Position numbers and translations under genes: made by a program. The notes beneath the pieces are model-generated. The model was given only the letters and a program-made list of their open reading frames with translations, had not been told where the DNA came from and made no database searches. DNA of 64,000 bases from Ariolimax columbianus (Eukaryota > Mollusca > Gastropoda > Stylommatophora > Arionidae), in NCBI GenBank assembly GCA_036924085.1, contig JAVGWX010000013.1, forward strand, positions 41,858,893 through 41,922,892. Reading direction: 5' to 3'. Below, piece after piece: positions 33,414-43,129 of the stretch (positions within the stretch are counted from its first letter, which is position 1; every line of letters starts with the position of its first letter).

Positions 33414-33700
33414 GAGAAACCCCAACCAGATATCTCACTGCACAGCACCAATCCATCGGTATATATGATAGCATCACTATACATAGTATTATCATTTATC
33501 AGCTGGTTAACCTCAAGTTCTGCCCTCCTTTTGCACCACTCTCTGCATTCCCTGTCCAAGGTTATGATGACTGTAGTAATCTATCATTCTATCGCCAGTG
33601 TGGACCCATTCTTCTTCGTTGACTATCGTCTCAACTGTAGTCACCTGTCCAATTATTACCTCTGCCGGTGCCATCCATAAACACTTTAACAATTGAGTGT
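33414..33700 (-). pseudogene. LINE-I RNase H domain, first half
   Basis: Minus strand: ELEVNQLINDNTMYSDAIIY followed by TDG, then GWGF: the first catalytic Asp of RNase H (YTDG-S-V). Upstream is a VETIVNEEEWVHTGDR segment. It abuts kindlin exon D. Confidence 0.72.
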
Positions 33701-33727
33701 GAATCTCAGACTCTTTGTCATCCTCAG

Positions 33728-33835
33728 TACGATGCAATAAGGATAAACCAGATTTATGAGCAAGCCAGGTGGGCCCTGATATCTGAGGAGATCGACTGCA
33801 CAGAAGAGGAAATGATGGTTTTTGCAGCTTTACAG
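33728..33835 (+). CDS. FERMT: Kindlin exon D: start of F2 (FERM central lobe)
   Basis: Acceptor TCCTCAG ends at 33727 and donor GTAACT is at 33836. It is exactly 36 codons, phase 0 to phase 0. It encodes [17 protein letters not shown], followed by [17 protein letters not shown], the helical start of the kindlin F2 lobe. This is the most conserved stretch of the gene in the window. The 5.9-kb upstream intron ends in a degenerate LINE RNase H fragment (LINE-I, minus strand) that comes to within roughly 50 bp of the acceptor, without visibly disrupting the polypyrimidine tract. Confidence 0.95.
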
Positions 33836-33889
33836 GTAACTTAAGCAGTGTATTTACTTGTCTGTGTAGAATTCTGTTAGTATCTGAAT

Positions 33890-34110
33890 TCTATTTATGT
33901 ATACATTGCTCATACAGTGCAGACTGCGATGGCTTGGCCATGTTCGACACATGGACAATGGACTTATTCTCAAAGAATTTCTCTGCGTTCAACTGGCGGA
34001 TGGCAATAGGACAGTTGTAAGACCACAGTTGAAATTCCAGGATGTGTGCAAGAGAGACATGAAGGCACTAGAAATAGATTCCCAATCCTGAGAAGACGAA
34101 GCTATTGACT
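33890..34110 (+). pseudogene. LINE-C C-terminal fragment
   Basis: Plus-strand frame with CRLRWLGHVRHMDNGLILKE and FQDVCKRDMKALEID, a typical LINE pol tail. It starts only about 60 bp after the exon D donor. Confidence 0.82.
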
Positions 34111-34284
34111 GGACCAAATGAAAAAGTTTCGTGCAGCTGTATCTTAATTGGATGAAGAGAGACTATTACAATAAGCAGACAACAAAAAGGAATCTTGGAA
34201 AATAACACAAAATATCACCTCAAGGGCGCTTCATAATATAGTCAGTAATGACTACAGGAGGCAATTCATTCATTCATTTCATAT

Positions 34285-34465
34285 GGTTTTATTAAGGGGG
34301 CACGGCTCACAACCAGAAGGTGCTAGGTTCGATCCCCATCACAGCACCGGCCGTTACCCCGGGGAAGCAAACCCTTAGAAAATGCAGGAGGAAGCAGACA
34401 CTTACATAAAATGCATGCTGAAGTCGGATGCACTAGGTGACAGGCACAAAATAAAAACCACAGTG
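34285..34465 (+). mobile_element. SINE-1 (tRNA-derived), head and body
   Basis: B box AGGTTCGATCCCCATC and body CGTTACCCCGGGGAAG, GCTGAAGTCGGATGCACTAG, GCACAAAATAAAAACC. A second copy is at 63455. The end of the element is amplified in the adjoining 38-bp array. Confidence 0.85.
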
Positions 34466-34750
34466 CAACGCACATCCGCCTTGGGGAATAGAGAAAATAA
34501 GGCGAACGCACATCCGCCTTGGGGAATAGAGAAAATAAGGCGAACGTACATCCGCCTTGGGGAATAGAGAAAATAAGGCGAACGTACATCCGCCTTGGGG
34601 AATAGAGAAAATAAGGCGAACGCACATCCGCCTTGGGGAATAGAGAAAATAAGGCGAACGCACATCCGCCTTGGGGAATAGAGAAAATAAGGCGAACGCA
34701 CATCCGCCTTGGGGAATAGAGAAAATAAGGCGAACGCAAAAATAAAAATT
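34466..34750. repeat. 38-bp tandem array derived from the SINE-1 3' end, ~7 copies
   Basis: Unit CGCACATCCGCCTTGGGGAA plus TAGAGAAAATAAGGCGAA. The same segment occurs once in the SINE-1 copy at 63455-63690. Confidence 0.95.
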
Positions 34751-34984
34751 AAAAAATTTGGTTTTATTAGATGTTATGTAGGATTATTAGTCTTGCAAGT
34801 CACATTCTTTATCATCATGTTTTTTAGTCACATCCTTTTTTCCAAAGCACAACATACTATTGTCTGATCAGATAGAAAGAGCCAATGATGATGTTTGAAA
34901 CACAACATTTTCTGATCACTGGGACATGTTTGTCATAATGTTAAAGAACATGTATCTCACATCATGGTTATCTTTGGGATCTAA
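34751..34984. other. No recognised feature
   Basis: Short intron sequence. Confidence 0.4.
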
Positions 34985-35260
34985 GGGGGTCGCTGTGGTC
35001 AAGAGGTAAAGCACTCGTTTCTCAAAGCAATGAACGGAAACAGCATGGGTTCGAGCCCCACAGGCTTCAAGCGACCCCTGGTTTCAAAGGAGAAACCAGA
35101 GTGCCTGCATCCTGAATTGCCTGCAGTCGTCTTGACGTATGTCTTGCCATTGGCCCAAGGTAGTTTAGGACAAGAGTGAGGTTGATGACCAGCGCAGCTT
35201 CTTCATCACTATAATCCAGGTTCAAGAGTAAATTGGTTGCACATATATATTTGTAATCAA
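34985..35260 (+). mobile_element. SINE-2 (tRNA-derived), full length
   Basis: A box GGTCAAGAGGTAAAGCAC and B box TGGGTTCGAGCCCCAC, then a body with CCTGCATCCTGAATTGCC, TATGTCTTGCCATTGGCCC and GAGGTTGATGACC, ending CATCACTATAATCC and an AT-rich tail. Confidence 0.9.
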
Positions 35261-35267
35261 GTAAATG

Positions 35268-35425
35268 TAAAAGAAGCTGGTTGTATACAGACTCGACAGC
35301 CTCAGGATGACCGCTGCTTTTTTCGAAAAAATAAAGGTCGACGTCTGACAGCGTAAGAAGAAGAAGAAGTATACAGACTCTGCTGAGTTCTCTAAACCAG
35401 TATTACGAATTTAAGTTAAGATGAT
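35268..35425 (+). mobile_element. CR1-like 3' UTR fragment split by LINE-A 3' end
   Basis: CR1-like TGGTTGTATACAGACTC is interrupted at 35294 by 74 bp of LINE-A terminus (CTCAGGATGACCGCTGC to AAGAAGAAG). The sequence resumes with a repeat of GTATACAGACTC at 35369-35380, a perfect 12-bp target-site duplication. Confidence 0.9.
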
Positions 35426-35510
35426 TGATTGAAGTCTACAGTGAGTGGTCCATAACCTGAGCAATGCAAATCACAAAGTTCTTAAACAATTACTTTGAAT
35501 TCATTCACAG

Positions 35511-35704
35511 TTTCATGTACAGCTTCAGTGTGGCATTCCTCAACCAGACCTGGATGCTTCCATGAACATGCACAATCAGTCAGAAGATGATGAGATTGAT
35601 GCAGCTCTCAAAGACTTACAGGAGTCATTAGAGGGGTCGTCTGTTTCTACTCACGGAGACATCACCCACATACCTGAATTGTGTGACTATGTCAAGTTCT
35701 TTAA
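35511..35704 (+). CDS. FERMT: Kindlin exon E: F2 acidic linker and approach to PH domain
   Basis: Acceptor TTCATTCACAG ends at 35510 and donor GTAAGT is at 35705. It is read from phase 0 and ends with two bases of a lysine codon. After FHVQLQCG come a variable stretch (PDLDASMNMHNQ), an acidic helix (SEDDEIDAALKDLQESLEG), and GDITHIPELCDYVKFF, which is the standard kindlin lead into the PH domain inserted in F2. Vertebrate kindlins carry a similar D-E-V-D-A-A-L-x-D-L-E motif and an IPEL-x-DYI-KVFK motif here. No lesions are seen. Confidence 0.92.
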
Positions 35705-35749
35705 GTAAGTCATTTTTTGCAGTCATTCTGTCAGAATATGTTCTTCACT

Positions 35750-36215
35750 TTGGTGGTATGAGTATGTTTACTATTATGTGCACCCTGGGAAGGGTGTTAA
35801 GTGACCGATTGCAGTAGCTTTCCTCACATCTCGAGTGTACTGATGAAGGTGGTTGTTGTTATCCCATAGCTGCTGAGGAAGCCTACTCTTGGCAGCCAAA
35901 TGCCATTCTTGTATGTCTTCTTCAGTTGTTTCACTGCTCCATACAGTGTTTTGACAATTGTCGACAGTGCTTGTAAGATGAACGTGGATAGACCTGGGTA
36001 CCTTCAGACTTGTGCAATACTTGGTCATCCGCATTATGATGACTACTACGGGGATCACATTGATCCCCACCTTGTTAGCCAAACTGCCATAAAACAATCT
36101 GTTTTCAGGGAGAACTGCATGGAAGTGAAATTGAGTCTCGGTCAGTATGTTCACTTGCCCCTGACTAACATAGTCTGATCAGTATGTTTTGCCTAACCAG
36201 ACATTAATCTCCTCT
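35750..36215 (-). mobile_element. R1 retroposon interrupted by ~170-bp insert
   Basis: R1 left part to GATGAAGGTGG (about 35849), then foreign sequence with minus-strand open reading (LTSTVDNCQNTVWSSETTEE). R1 resumes at about 36038 (CTACTACGGGGATCACATTG) and runs to ATTAATCTCCTCTTTCC. Confidence 0.82.
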
Positions 36216-36344
36216 TTCCTATCATATTGTTAGGCAAGGGTTCCCTGAGACCTGGAAATTATTTCTAGGTCTCCCCCATGTTGAACAGGTTGAGAAAGGC
36301 TGTTCTAGAGTTTTGATGTACATAGTGAAGACTGAGCAGATCTT

Positions 36345-36880
36345 GATCTTGATGACCCGTTCCTCAGCATAGCTGCAGGTCCCAACTTCATCTCCAGTAG
36401 ACCCTGTCTTATGCCACGGAAGTCCAATGGTTGGTAGGCACTACATCAGAGGCATCTCGGATGCTGTTGTGGATATCAAGGGAATCTGACCAATGCATTG
36501 GAGGTTATCCCCACGGTCACTCTTTACATCAGGCATACCAGTTAGCTATCACCGTGCTCCATCAACCATCACTTCATTGCAACATGTGTCCTGCCCATCT
36601 ATGTTCTGCCTGCCTTGTCTACGTAGATTACTACATCATTCACCAGGGACAATTGTCGTTTGCCAGAATTGTGGAGATTTTGTATATGTTGAATGCAGAG
36701 AGTGATTCAGACAAAGAATCTCTCAAAAGAGGCCTGGGTCACTCTCAATTTGTCATCCAGTGATTTTGTGAGTGTCCATGTATCAGTACCATAGCACATT
36801 GCAGGAAGCACAGTGGAATTGAAGAGATAGGCTCGGTTGGTGTTAATGGCTGAGTAAAGGGTAACAAAAATATTTTTTGT
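36345..36880 (-). pseudogene. LINE-B RT C-terminus
   Basis: Minus strand begins LYSAINTNRAYLFNSTVLPA followed by MCYGTDTWTLTKSLDDKLRV. It continues, with stops and frame changes, to the EERVIKIKI end shared with 7376 and 61370. Confidence 0.82.
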
Positions 36881-36889
36881 TTTGCTACA

Positions 36890-37640
36890 TTTACCGATAT
36901 GAATGAAACTGACTTGCAGGAAATGGTAAACATGGTAGTTCAGCGAAGGGAAAACAAGGGCCTCAGTTTCAATAAAAAGAAATTGGAGGTGATGGTAGTG
37001 ACTAAGAAACCGGGCTCTCCAAAATGCTGCGTCAAAACTAAGGGGAATGAATTGAGACAAGTTAACACATTTAAATACCTGGGCACATACGTAACATCAG
37101 ATGAAAGATACAATTACGAAATAAAATGCAGAATAAAAAGCAAAATCGGTCTTCCAGACCTTAAAGAGAATATTGTGCAACAAAACCTTGTTGCTGGAAC
37201 TGAGAAAGAGAGTACTTGGATGCTACATAGAACCAGTACTGACAATCGTGGACAATCAGCAAGCAAGAACATGTATCTTTGGAAGCAACAGAGGTGTGGT
37301 TTTACAGAAGAATGCTGCAGATCCCATGGAATACAAGGAAGACCTATGATACAGTACTCGAAGAGGCACAAAGATAACTCATTGCAAAGATCAGAACAAG
37401 GCAGTCATTTTTTTTCTGACATGCTATAAGAAGCGCCGATTTGGAGCACGTTGTGACAACAGGAAAGATATCAGGAAAGAGAGACAAAGGAAGGCAGAGA
37501 GAGAAGATATTGGACAGCCTGAGAGAATGACAAGGGCAACAATCAACAACGGAGTATGTAAATGACACATGTGAATTGAAGCGGCTGGGCTTGTATGGTC
37601 GCCAATGCCAACCGGCAGAGCACCTGATGTTCATATGTCC
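36890..37640 (+). pseudogene. LINE-J RT/thumb region
   Basis: Plus-strand open frame of ~170 codons: NKGLSFNKKKLEVMVVTKKP, VNTFKYLGTYVTSDERY-like, then the frame shifts and drifts. The F-x-YLG-S/T-x-x-x-S-D motif is typical of LINE RT thumb regions. It is head to head with LINE-B at 36880. Confidence 0.8.
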
Positions 37641-37675
37641 TGTTATATTGAATGTAAAGGGTATGTTTCACACTA

Positions 37676-37676
<1 letters not shown>

Positions 37677-37711
<35 letters not shown>
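37677..37711. repeat. (TA)n microsatellite 50 bp upstream of exon F
   Basis: Plain TATATA run. Confidence 0.95.
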
Positions 37712-37761
37712 CATTGATTTGTAGAGTTTAACACAGTGGCTGTGATCTCTGATATATTCAG

Positions 37762-37889
37762 GCCCAAGAAGTTGACACTGAAGAGTCATAAAAGATATTT
37801 TGCCACCTTCAAGGATACATTCATCAGTTTCTACAGAAGCAAAGAGGAATGCCAGGGATCACCTGTCATGCCTAGAATAGATGTTAGAG
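37762..37889 (+). CDS. FERMT: Kindlin exon F: first strands of the PH domain
   Basis: Acceptor GATATATTCAG ends at 37761 and donor GTAAGC is at 37890. One base completes the lysine split from exon E, and the exon ends in phase 1 with the G of a glycine codon. It encodes PKKLTLKSHKRYFATFKDT and then FISFYRSKEE, the first beta strands of the kindlin PH domain, ending VMPRIDVRG. Vertebrate kindlins break at the same glycine. The next exon (rest of PH) was looked for downstream and not found before 64000. The donor sequence is the first unit of a 55-bp tandem array (see 37890-38620). Reading through it would reach a stop within four codons. Confidence 0.92.
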
Positions 37890-38620
37890 GTAAGCACTAA
37901 TATGTCATATTTATAATCCAGTGTTGTGAAAGTTAATGTCATTGGTAAGCACTGACAAGTCATCTTTATATTCCAATGTTGTAAAAGTGAGATGTAATGG
38001 ATACACAAAAAAGTCATATTTATAGTCCAGTGTTATAAAAGTGATGTCCTGGTTGCACTAAGAAGTCATGTTTATATTCCAATGTTGTAAAAGTGAGATG
38101 TCAGGGGTAAGCACTGACATGTCATATTTATAACCCAGTGTTGTAAAGTTGAATGCCAGGAGTAAGCACTGACAAGTCATATTTATATTCAAGTGGTGTA
38201 AGAGTGAGATGTAATGGGTAGACAAAGAAGTCATATTTATAGTTCAGTCTCATAAAATTGTATATATCCTGGTTACACTAAGAAATCATATTTATAGTTC
38301 AGTATTGTAAAAGTTATATGTCATGGGTACATTGACAAGTCATATTTATAGTTAAGTGTTTTAAAAGTTACTTGTCATCGGTACATTTACCAGTCATATT
38401 TATAGTCCAACGTTGTAGAAGTTAAATGTCAGGATTATGTACACCAGCAAGACATGTATTCAAAAAGTAAGTTATGCACTAACAAGTGATATTTATAGTC
38501 AGGTGCTGCAAAAGTTAGATATCAGCGGCACGGACTGACAAATCATATTTATAGTCAAATGTTCTGAACATTAGATGAACTGAAACACCTAAGTATCATT
38601 GCAAGTCAAGTAGTTGAACC
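37890..38620. repeat. Diverged ~55-bp tandem array starting at the exon F splice donor
   Basis: The unit begins GTAAGCACTGACAAGTCATA and includes TTTATAGTCCAGTGTTGTAA. GTAAGC occurs at 37890 (the donor), 37945, 38107 and 38162. Later units lose it. The exon end GATGTTAGAG resembles the unit end GATGTCAGGG. Confidence 0.85.
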
Positions 38621-38639
38621 GAATATGTGGCACTGACTG

Positions 38640-39378
38640 AGCAGCCAGCATCACATAGCTTGTATCAGGGTTAGTGACCCATAACTGACCAAGACCATAT
38701 CTTCTTCTTCTTCTGCGTACACAGTCAGACAGTAACCATTATTTTCTCGAAAAAAGCGGCGGTCATCCTGAGACTCTCGCCACTACCATAGAGCTTGTCT
38801 TGCAGTTCCACTGGCAATGGCCACATCTGCTCTCTCTGATCCTCGTATGTCGGGCAGTTCTGCAGCAGATGTTCAGTGGTCATTTTACCAGTACCGCACG
38901 GGCATTCGTCGGTACACCCTATCTTCAATTTGTTGAAAAGGTGGTACCTCAGTCTGTTGTGGCCAGTGCGAAGTCTGAAGACAACGACCTGCTCTCTTCG
39001 GTTCAACTGGTAATAGGCATCGTTTTTGGTGTAACCAGTATGTTCGGTTTCCCATTTGGACATGTACCTGGCTTTGATAAGCCGTTTTGACTCTTCGTAC
39101 GTCATACTGGTATCTATTTGTGGTAGCCTTGCACCTTCTTTTGCCAGTCTGTCTGCCTCCTCGTTGCCTGACCAAGACCATATGACATTGGTTCTAGAAA
39201 CAGACTACAACCATGCAACCTGACTAGGAGATTAAGGATCGAAGAGGAAAGGCAAACCCTGTCCCAAAAACACAGTGAGTTCTGATGTGTCGGGCCGAGA
39301 AGCGTAGATATCGAGCCTCACTGTAAACTACAACACAACCTCACAAATGTCCATTAATGGACGAACAAAGAAAAAGAA
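38640..39378 (+). mobile_element. R2-like repeat split by LINE-A
   Basis: GTTAGTGACCCATAACTGAC before and TTAAGGATCGAAGAGGAAAG, CGAGAAGCGTAGATATCGAG after the LINE-A insertion form one R2-related element with the tail GAACAAAGAAAAAGAAG. Confidence 0.75.
38701..39167 (-). pseudogene. LINE-A 3' end, 5' truncated, with perfect 16-bp target-site duplication
   Basis: Minus strand: end of RNase H (GNEEADRLAKEGARLPQID), RTGHNRLRYHLFNKLKIG, the CPCGTGKMTTEHLLQNCP cluster and FFEKIMVTV, then a (GAA)n tail at 38701-38715. CTGACCAAGACCATAT is present at 38685-38700 and 39168-39183. The reading frame over the preserved part is open, so the insertion is fairly young. Confidence 0.93.
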
Positions 39379-39389
39379 GTTACGCATCC

Positions 39390-39655
39390 AGGCAACCAGG
39401 ACCCATCGCGTGTAGCGTCCATGACCACAGATGATGGCAGAGCTCCAGACAGCATGCAGGTCAGATGGAGAGCAGGTGATGTGTCTCAGCCAGGTGTTAC
39501 TCGGATGGCCTCGGGGATGACTCCATAAGGGGATATGCTCTTTTTCTGCCCCTAACTTCCAGGTACAGGTGTGGATGCTGTCGAGCTGGAACGTCTTGAG
39601 ATAGGTGGGCAACATGCCAGAAGAAAGAGAGGAAGCGCCGACTCAATGTTCAGGA
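39390..39655 (-). pseudogene. LINE C-terminal fragment related to LINE-H
   Basis: Plus-strand GGTGATGTGTCTCAGCCAGG, GACTCCATAAGGGGATATGC and AGCTGGAACGTCTTGAGATA are complements of the region around 42140-42335 and related to 28868. Confidence 0.6.
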
Positions 39656-39662
39656 AATACTC

Positions 39663-41560
39663 TTGAGTTGTGTCCATCAAGAGACCTCAATATTAGTGGC
39701 TAAGTCTTGTCAGTGGACTCCAAGGATACAACACTGGTTGTGTGTGTGGAAGACCTTGATATTAGTGGCTAGGTTCTGTCAGCTAACTCCAAGGATACAA
39801 CACTGTTTGTGTGTGTGGAAGACCTTGATATTAGTGACTAGGTTCTGTCAGCTAACTCCAAGGATACAACACTGTTTGTGTGTGTGGAAGACCTTGATAT
39901 TAGTGACTAGGTTCTGTCAGCTAACTCCAAGGATACAACACTGTTTGTGTGTGTGGAAGACCTTGATATTAGTGACTAGGTTCTGTCAGCTAACTCCAAG
40001 GATACAACACTGTTTGTGTGTGTGGAAGACCTTGATATTAGTGACTAGGTTCTGTCAGCTAACTCCAAGGATACAACACTGGTTGTGTGTGTGGAAGACC
40101 TTGATATTAGTGGCTAGGTTCTGTCAGCTAACTCCAAGGATACAACACTGGTTGTGTGTGTGGAAGACCTTGATATTAGTGACTAGGTTCTGTCAGCTAA
40201 CTCCAAGGATACAACACTGGTTGTGTGTGTGGAAGACCTTGATATTAGTGGCTAGGTTCTGTCAGCTAACTCCAAGGATACAACACTGTTTGTGTGTGTG
40301 GAAGACCTTGATATTAGTGACTAGGTTCTGTCAGCTAACTCCAAGGATACAACACTGGTTGTGTGTGTGGAAGACCTTGATATTAGTGGCTAGGTTCTGT
40401 CAGCTAACTCCAAGGATACAACACTGGTTGTGTGTGTGGAAGACCTTGATATTAGTGGCTAGGTTCTGTCAGCTAACTCCAAGGATACAACACTGGTTGT
40501 GTGTGTGGAAGACCTTGATATTAGTGGCTAGGTTCTGTCAGCTAACTCCAAGGATACAACACTGGTTGTGTGTGTGGAAGACCTTGATATTAGTGGCTAG
40601 GTTCTGTCAGCTAACTCCAAGGATACAACACTGGTTGTGTGTGTGGAAGACCTTGATATTAGTGGCTAGGTTCTGTCAGCTAACTCCAAGGATACAACAC
40701 TGGTTGTGTGTGTGGAAGACCTTGATATTAGTGGCTAGGTTCTGTCAGCTAACTCCAAGGATACAACACTGGTTGTGTGTGTGGAAGACCTTGATATTAG
40801 TGGCTAGGTTCTGTCAGCTAACTCCAAGGATACAACACTGGTTGTGTGTGTGGAAGACCTTGATATTAGTGGCTAGGTTCTGTCAGCTAACTCCAAGGAT
40901 ACAACACTGGTTGTGTGTGTGGAAGACCTTGATATTAGTGGCTAGGTTCTGTCAGCTAACTCCAAGGATACAACACTGGTTGTGTGTGTGGAAGACCTTG
41001 ATATTAGTGACTAGGTTCTGTCAGCTAACTCCAAGGATACAACACTGGTTGTGTGTGTGGAAGACCTTGATATTAGTGGCTAGGTTCTGTCAGCTAACTC
41101 CAAGGATACAACACTGGTTGTGTGTGTGGAAGACCTTGATATTAGTGGCTAGGTTCTGTCAGCTAACTCCAAGGATACAACACTGGTTGTGTGTGTGGAA
41201 GACCTTGATATTAGTGACTAGGTTCTGTCAGCTAACTCCAAGGATACAACACTGGTTGTGTGTGTGGAAGACCTTGATATTAGTGGCTAGGTTCTGTCAG
41301 CTAACTCCAAGGATACAACACTGGTTGTGTGTGTGGAAGACCTTGATATTAGTGACTAGGTTCTGTCAGCTAACTCCAAGGATACAACACTGGTTGTGTG
41401 TGTGGAAGACCTTGATATTAGTGGCTAGGTTCTGTCAGCTAACTCCAAGGATACAACACTGGTTGTGTGTGTGGAAGACCTTGATATTAGTGACTAGGTC
41501 TTTTCAGTGGACTCCAAGGATACAACATTTTTTGCACGTGTGGAAGACCTCGAGCTGCTT
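39663..41560. repeat. 69-bp tandem array, about 27 copies
   Basis: Unit CCTTGATATTAGTGGCTAGG plus TTCTGTCAGCTAACTCCAAG and GATACAACACTGGTTGTGTG. Two positions vary (TGG/TGA before CTAGG; CTGG/CTGT). The unit is exactly 23 codons, so one frame stays open for 649 codons. I regard this as a period artefact. Confidence 0.97.
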
Positions 41561-42139
41561 CCAATGTCTCAATAAGAGTTTATTTCCAGGGCCGCCACTT
41601 GAATGCAGATAGGGTGTTGCTCAGCTATTGTTCACAGACCCTGATGTAAGCAGCTAGTTGTTACTCATTGACTGCTGGCAGTTCATTCACTGCTGTATAT
41701 TCGACTCTGGTTTCTATTTTAACTCAGATAGAAAAAAAACGACATATGTTTTATCGAGGGTTTGAGTAACACGTCTTCATCATCAAAGCCTATCCAAACC
41801 GCTCGGCGCAACCGCTTCTAAATGTCATGAAAATGTCAAGTTCTGTCATTTCTATCAGCATTCACAGGTGTCCGCATCACTATGTTAATTTTCTTTTCCC
41901 CTGGGCTGTGTATAACGGTTATGCAGTTTGGACTGCCAGACCATGTTTGCATGAACACAGAAGATAAATACCAGACGGGGAGATATGATGTGAATATATT
42001 TCTATTTCTTCTTCTTGTCTCATTTTGTGTGGGAATGAGGGCGCTGAGGCGTTGAGCTCCTGTCAGAGAGGGAAAAGCCATAAGAGTGGTGGAAAACCTG
42101 AAAGAAACCCGTGTGGGGAAGATTCTATGTCTACCTCTC
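41561..42139. other. No recognised feature
   Basis: Unique sequence. The open stretches are short and unrecognised. Confidence 0.45.
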
Positions 42140-42335
42140 TCTAGTACACCTGTCCTTAGCAAGATCAGGGGCAGAAAAAGAGCGTACCCCTCTACCCCTC
42201 ATGGGGTCTTCCTCGAGGCTGTCTGAGCAATACCTGGCTGAGAAACATCGTTTACTCTCCATCTGACCTGCATACTGTCTGGGACTCTGTCGTCAACGTA
42301 GTCATGGAGGCTCAACACGATGGGCCATTGTTGTC
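42140..42335 (+). pseudogene. LINE fragment, counterpart of 39390-39655
   Basis: GCAGAAAAAGAGCGTACCCC, TCATGGGGTCTTCC and CATCTGACCTGCATACTGTC correspond to the complement of 39430-39560. Confidence 0.6.
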
Positions 42336-42609
42336 TGGGCGGGTTACTTCTTTTTCATCATCTTCTTCCTCCTATTTGCCCTTTAAAGGACGTTTGAAAT
42401 GCTGTGTTGTAGTTTACAGTGAGGATACAAGACAACTTTCCTAAGAGAGACAACTCTTGACCCCAAACATCTGGTGCTTTGCAGGTGTGCTAGGGACGGA
42501 CAAGGGCTAAAGAAGGAAACCATCCAAAAACGCCTGTTGAAATTGGATGCACTGGACTACGGGCCCAACGAAACAGGGCAACATAAATCGCTGTATGATG
42601 ACGTCACAA
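42336..42609. other. Possible R2-derived pieces
   Basis: GTTGTAGTTTACAGTG and TTGGATGCACTGGACTACGG resemble R2/SINE-1 pieces. Structure unclear. Confidence 0.35.
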
Positions 42610-42811
42610 TACTGTTGTTTAATGCCCACAATGAGTAGGTTTACTCTTTTGTGCGCCCTGAAAAGGACGTTAAGTGGCGGGTTGTTGTAGCTTTCCTCAC
42701 ATCTCGATCATGCCGATGAAGGTGGGCCGCGGTCCTCCAGGCGGTTGTGTTATGCTTGGCTTCATCTGCGTGGCGCTCACTACTACAGGGATAACATCGA
42801 TCCACATCTAG
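42610..42811 (-). mobile_element. R1 retroposon, truncated after CCACATCTAGT
   Basis: The plus strand has the TTGTTTAATGCCCACAATGA tail-side end and half of the body. Confidence 0.88.
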
Positions 42812-42984
42812 TAAAAGAATGTGGTATGGGGGTCAGACTGTGGAGTCCCACCAAGCAGAGAGAGAGAGAGAGAGAGACAGAGAGAGAGACGGGTCCCCCG
42901 CCACAAAGGCGCCCACCTTATGCTACTGGTGGTCACCCAACCCAATGCTGTGGAGTCAAGGCGCTGGGAGAAGGGACTCTATTT

Positions 42985-43110
42985 TGCTATTTCCCAAAAA
43001 CCCAAGACAAGGACCAGAGAAAGCACATGTGGCCATCAATAGACACGTTCTATGACAGTGTCGACAGCCTCAGAATAAACGCTGCTTTCTGTGAACAAAT
43101 TCCAGTCGAC
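42985..43110 (+). pseudogene. LINE-A terminal fragment, diverged
   Basis: Plus-strand reading D-Q-R-K-HMW-P, then FYDSVDSLRINAAFCEQIPV, aligns with the last ~40 residues of LINE-A. Confidence 0.6.
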
Positions 43111-43129
43111 GTCTTCTCCTTCTTCTTCG

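Noticed and set aside
34985..35080. tRNA gene
   Set aside because: Good A and B boxes, but the acceptor arms do not pair and the sequence continues into a dispersed SINE body shared with 4515 and 6030.
36899..37429. Kindlin-associated coding exon between exons E and F
   Set aside because: The frame is LINE RT (FKYLGT, MVVTKK) and it interrupts neither splice phase. Exons E and F join perfectly without it.
39663..41612. 649-codon open frame as a repeat-rich protein gene
   Set aside because: The DNA unit is 69 bp, so any stop-free unit gives an endless frame. There are no splice sites, domain or codon signal, and the peptide has no recognisable property.
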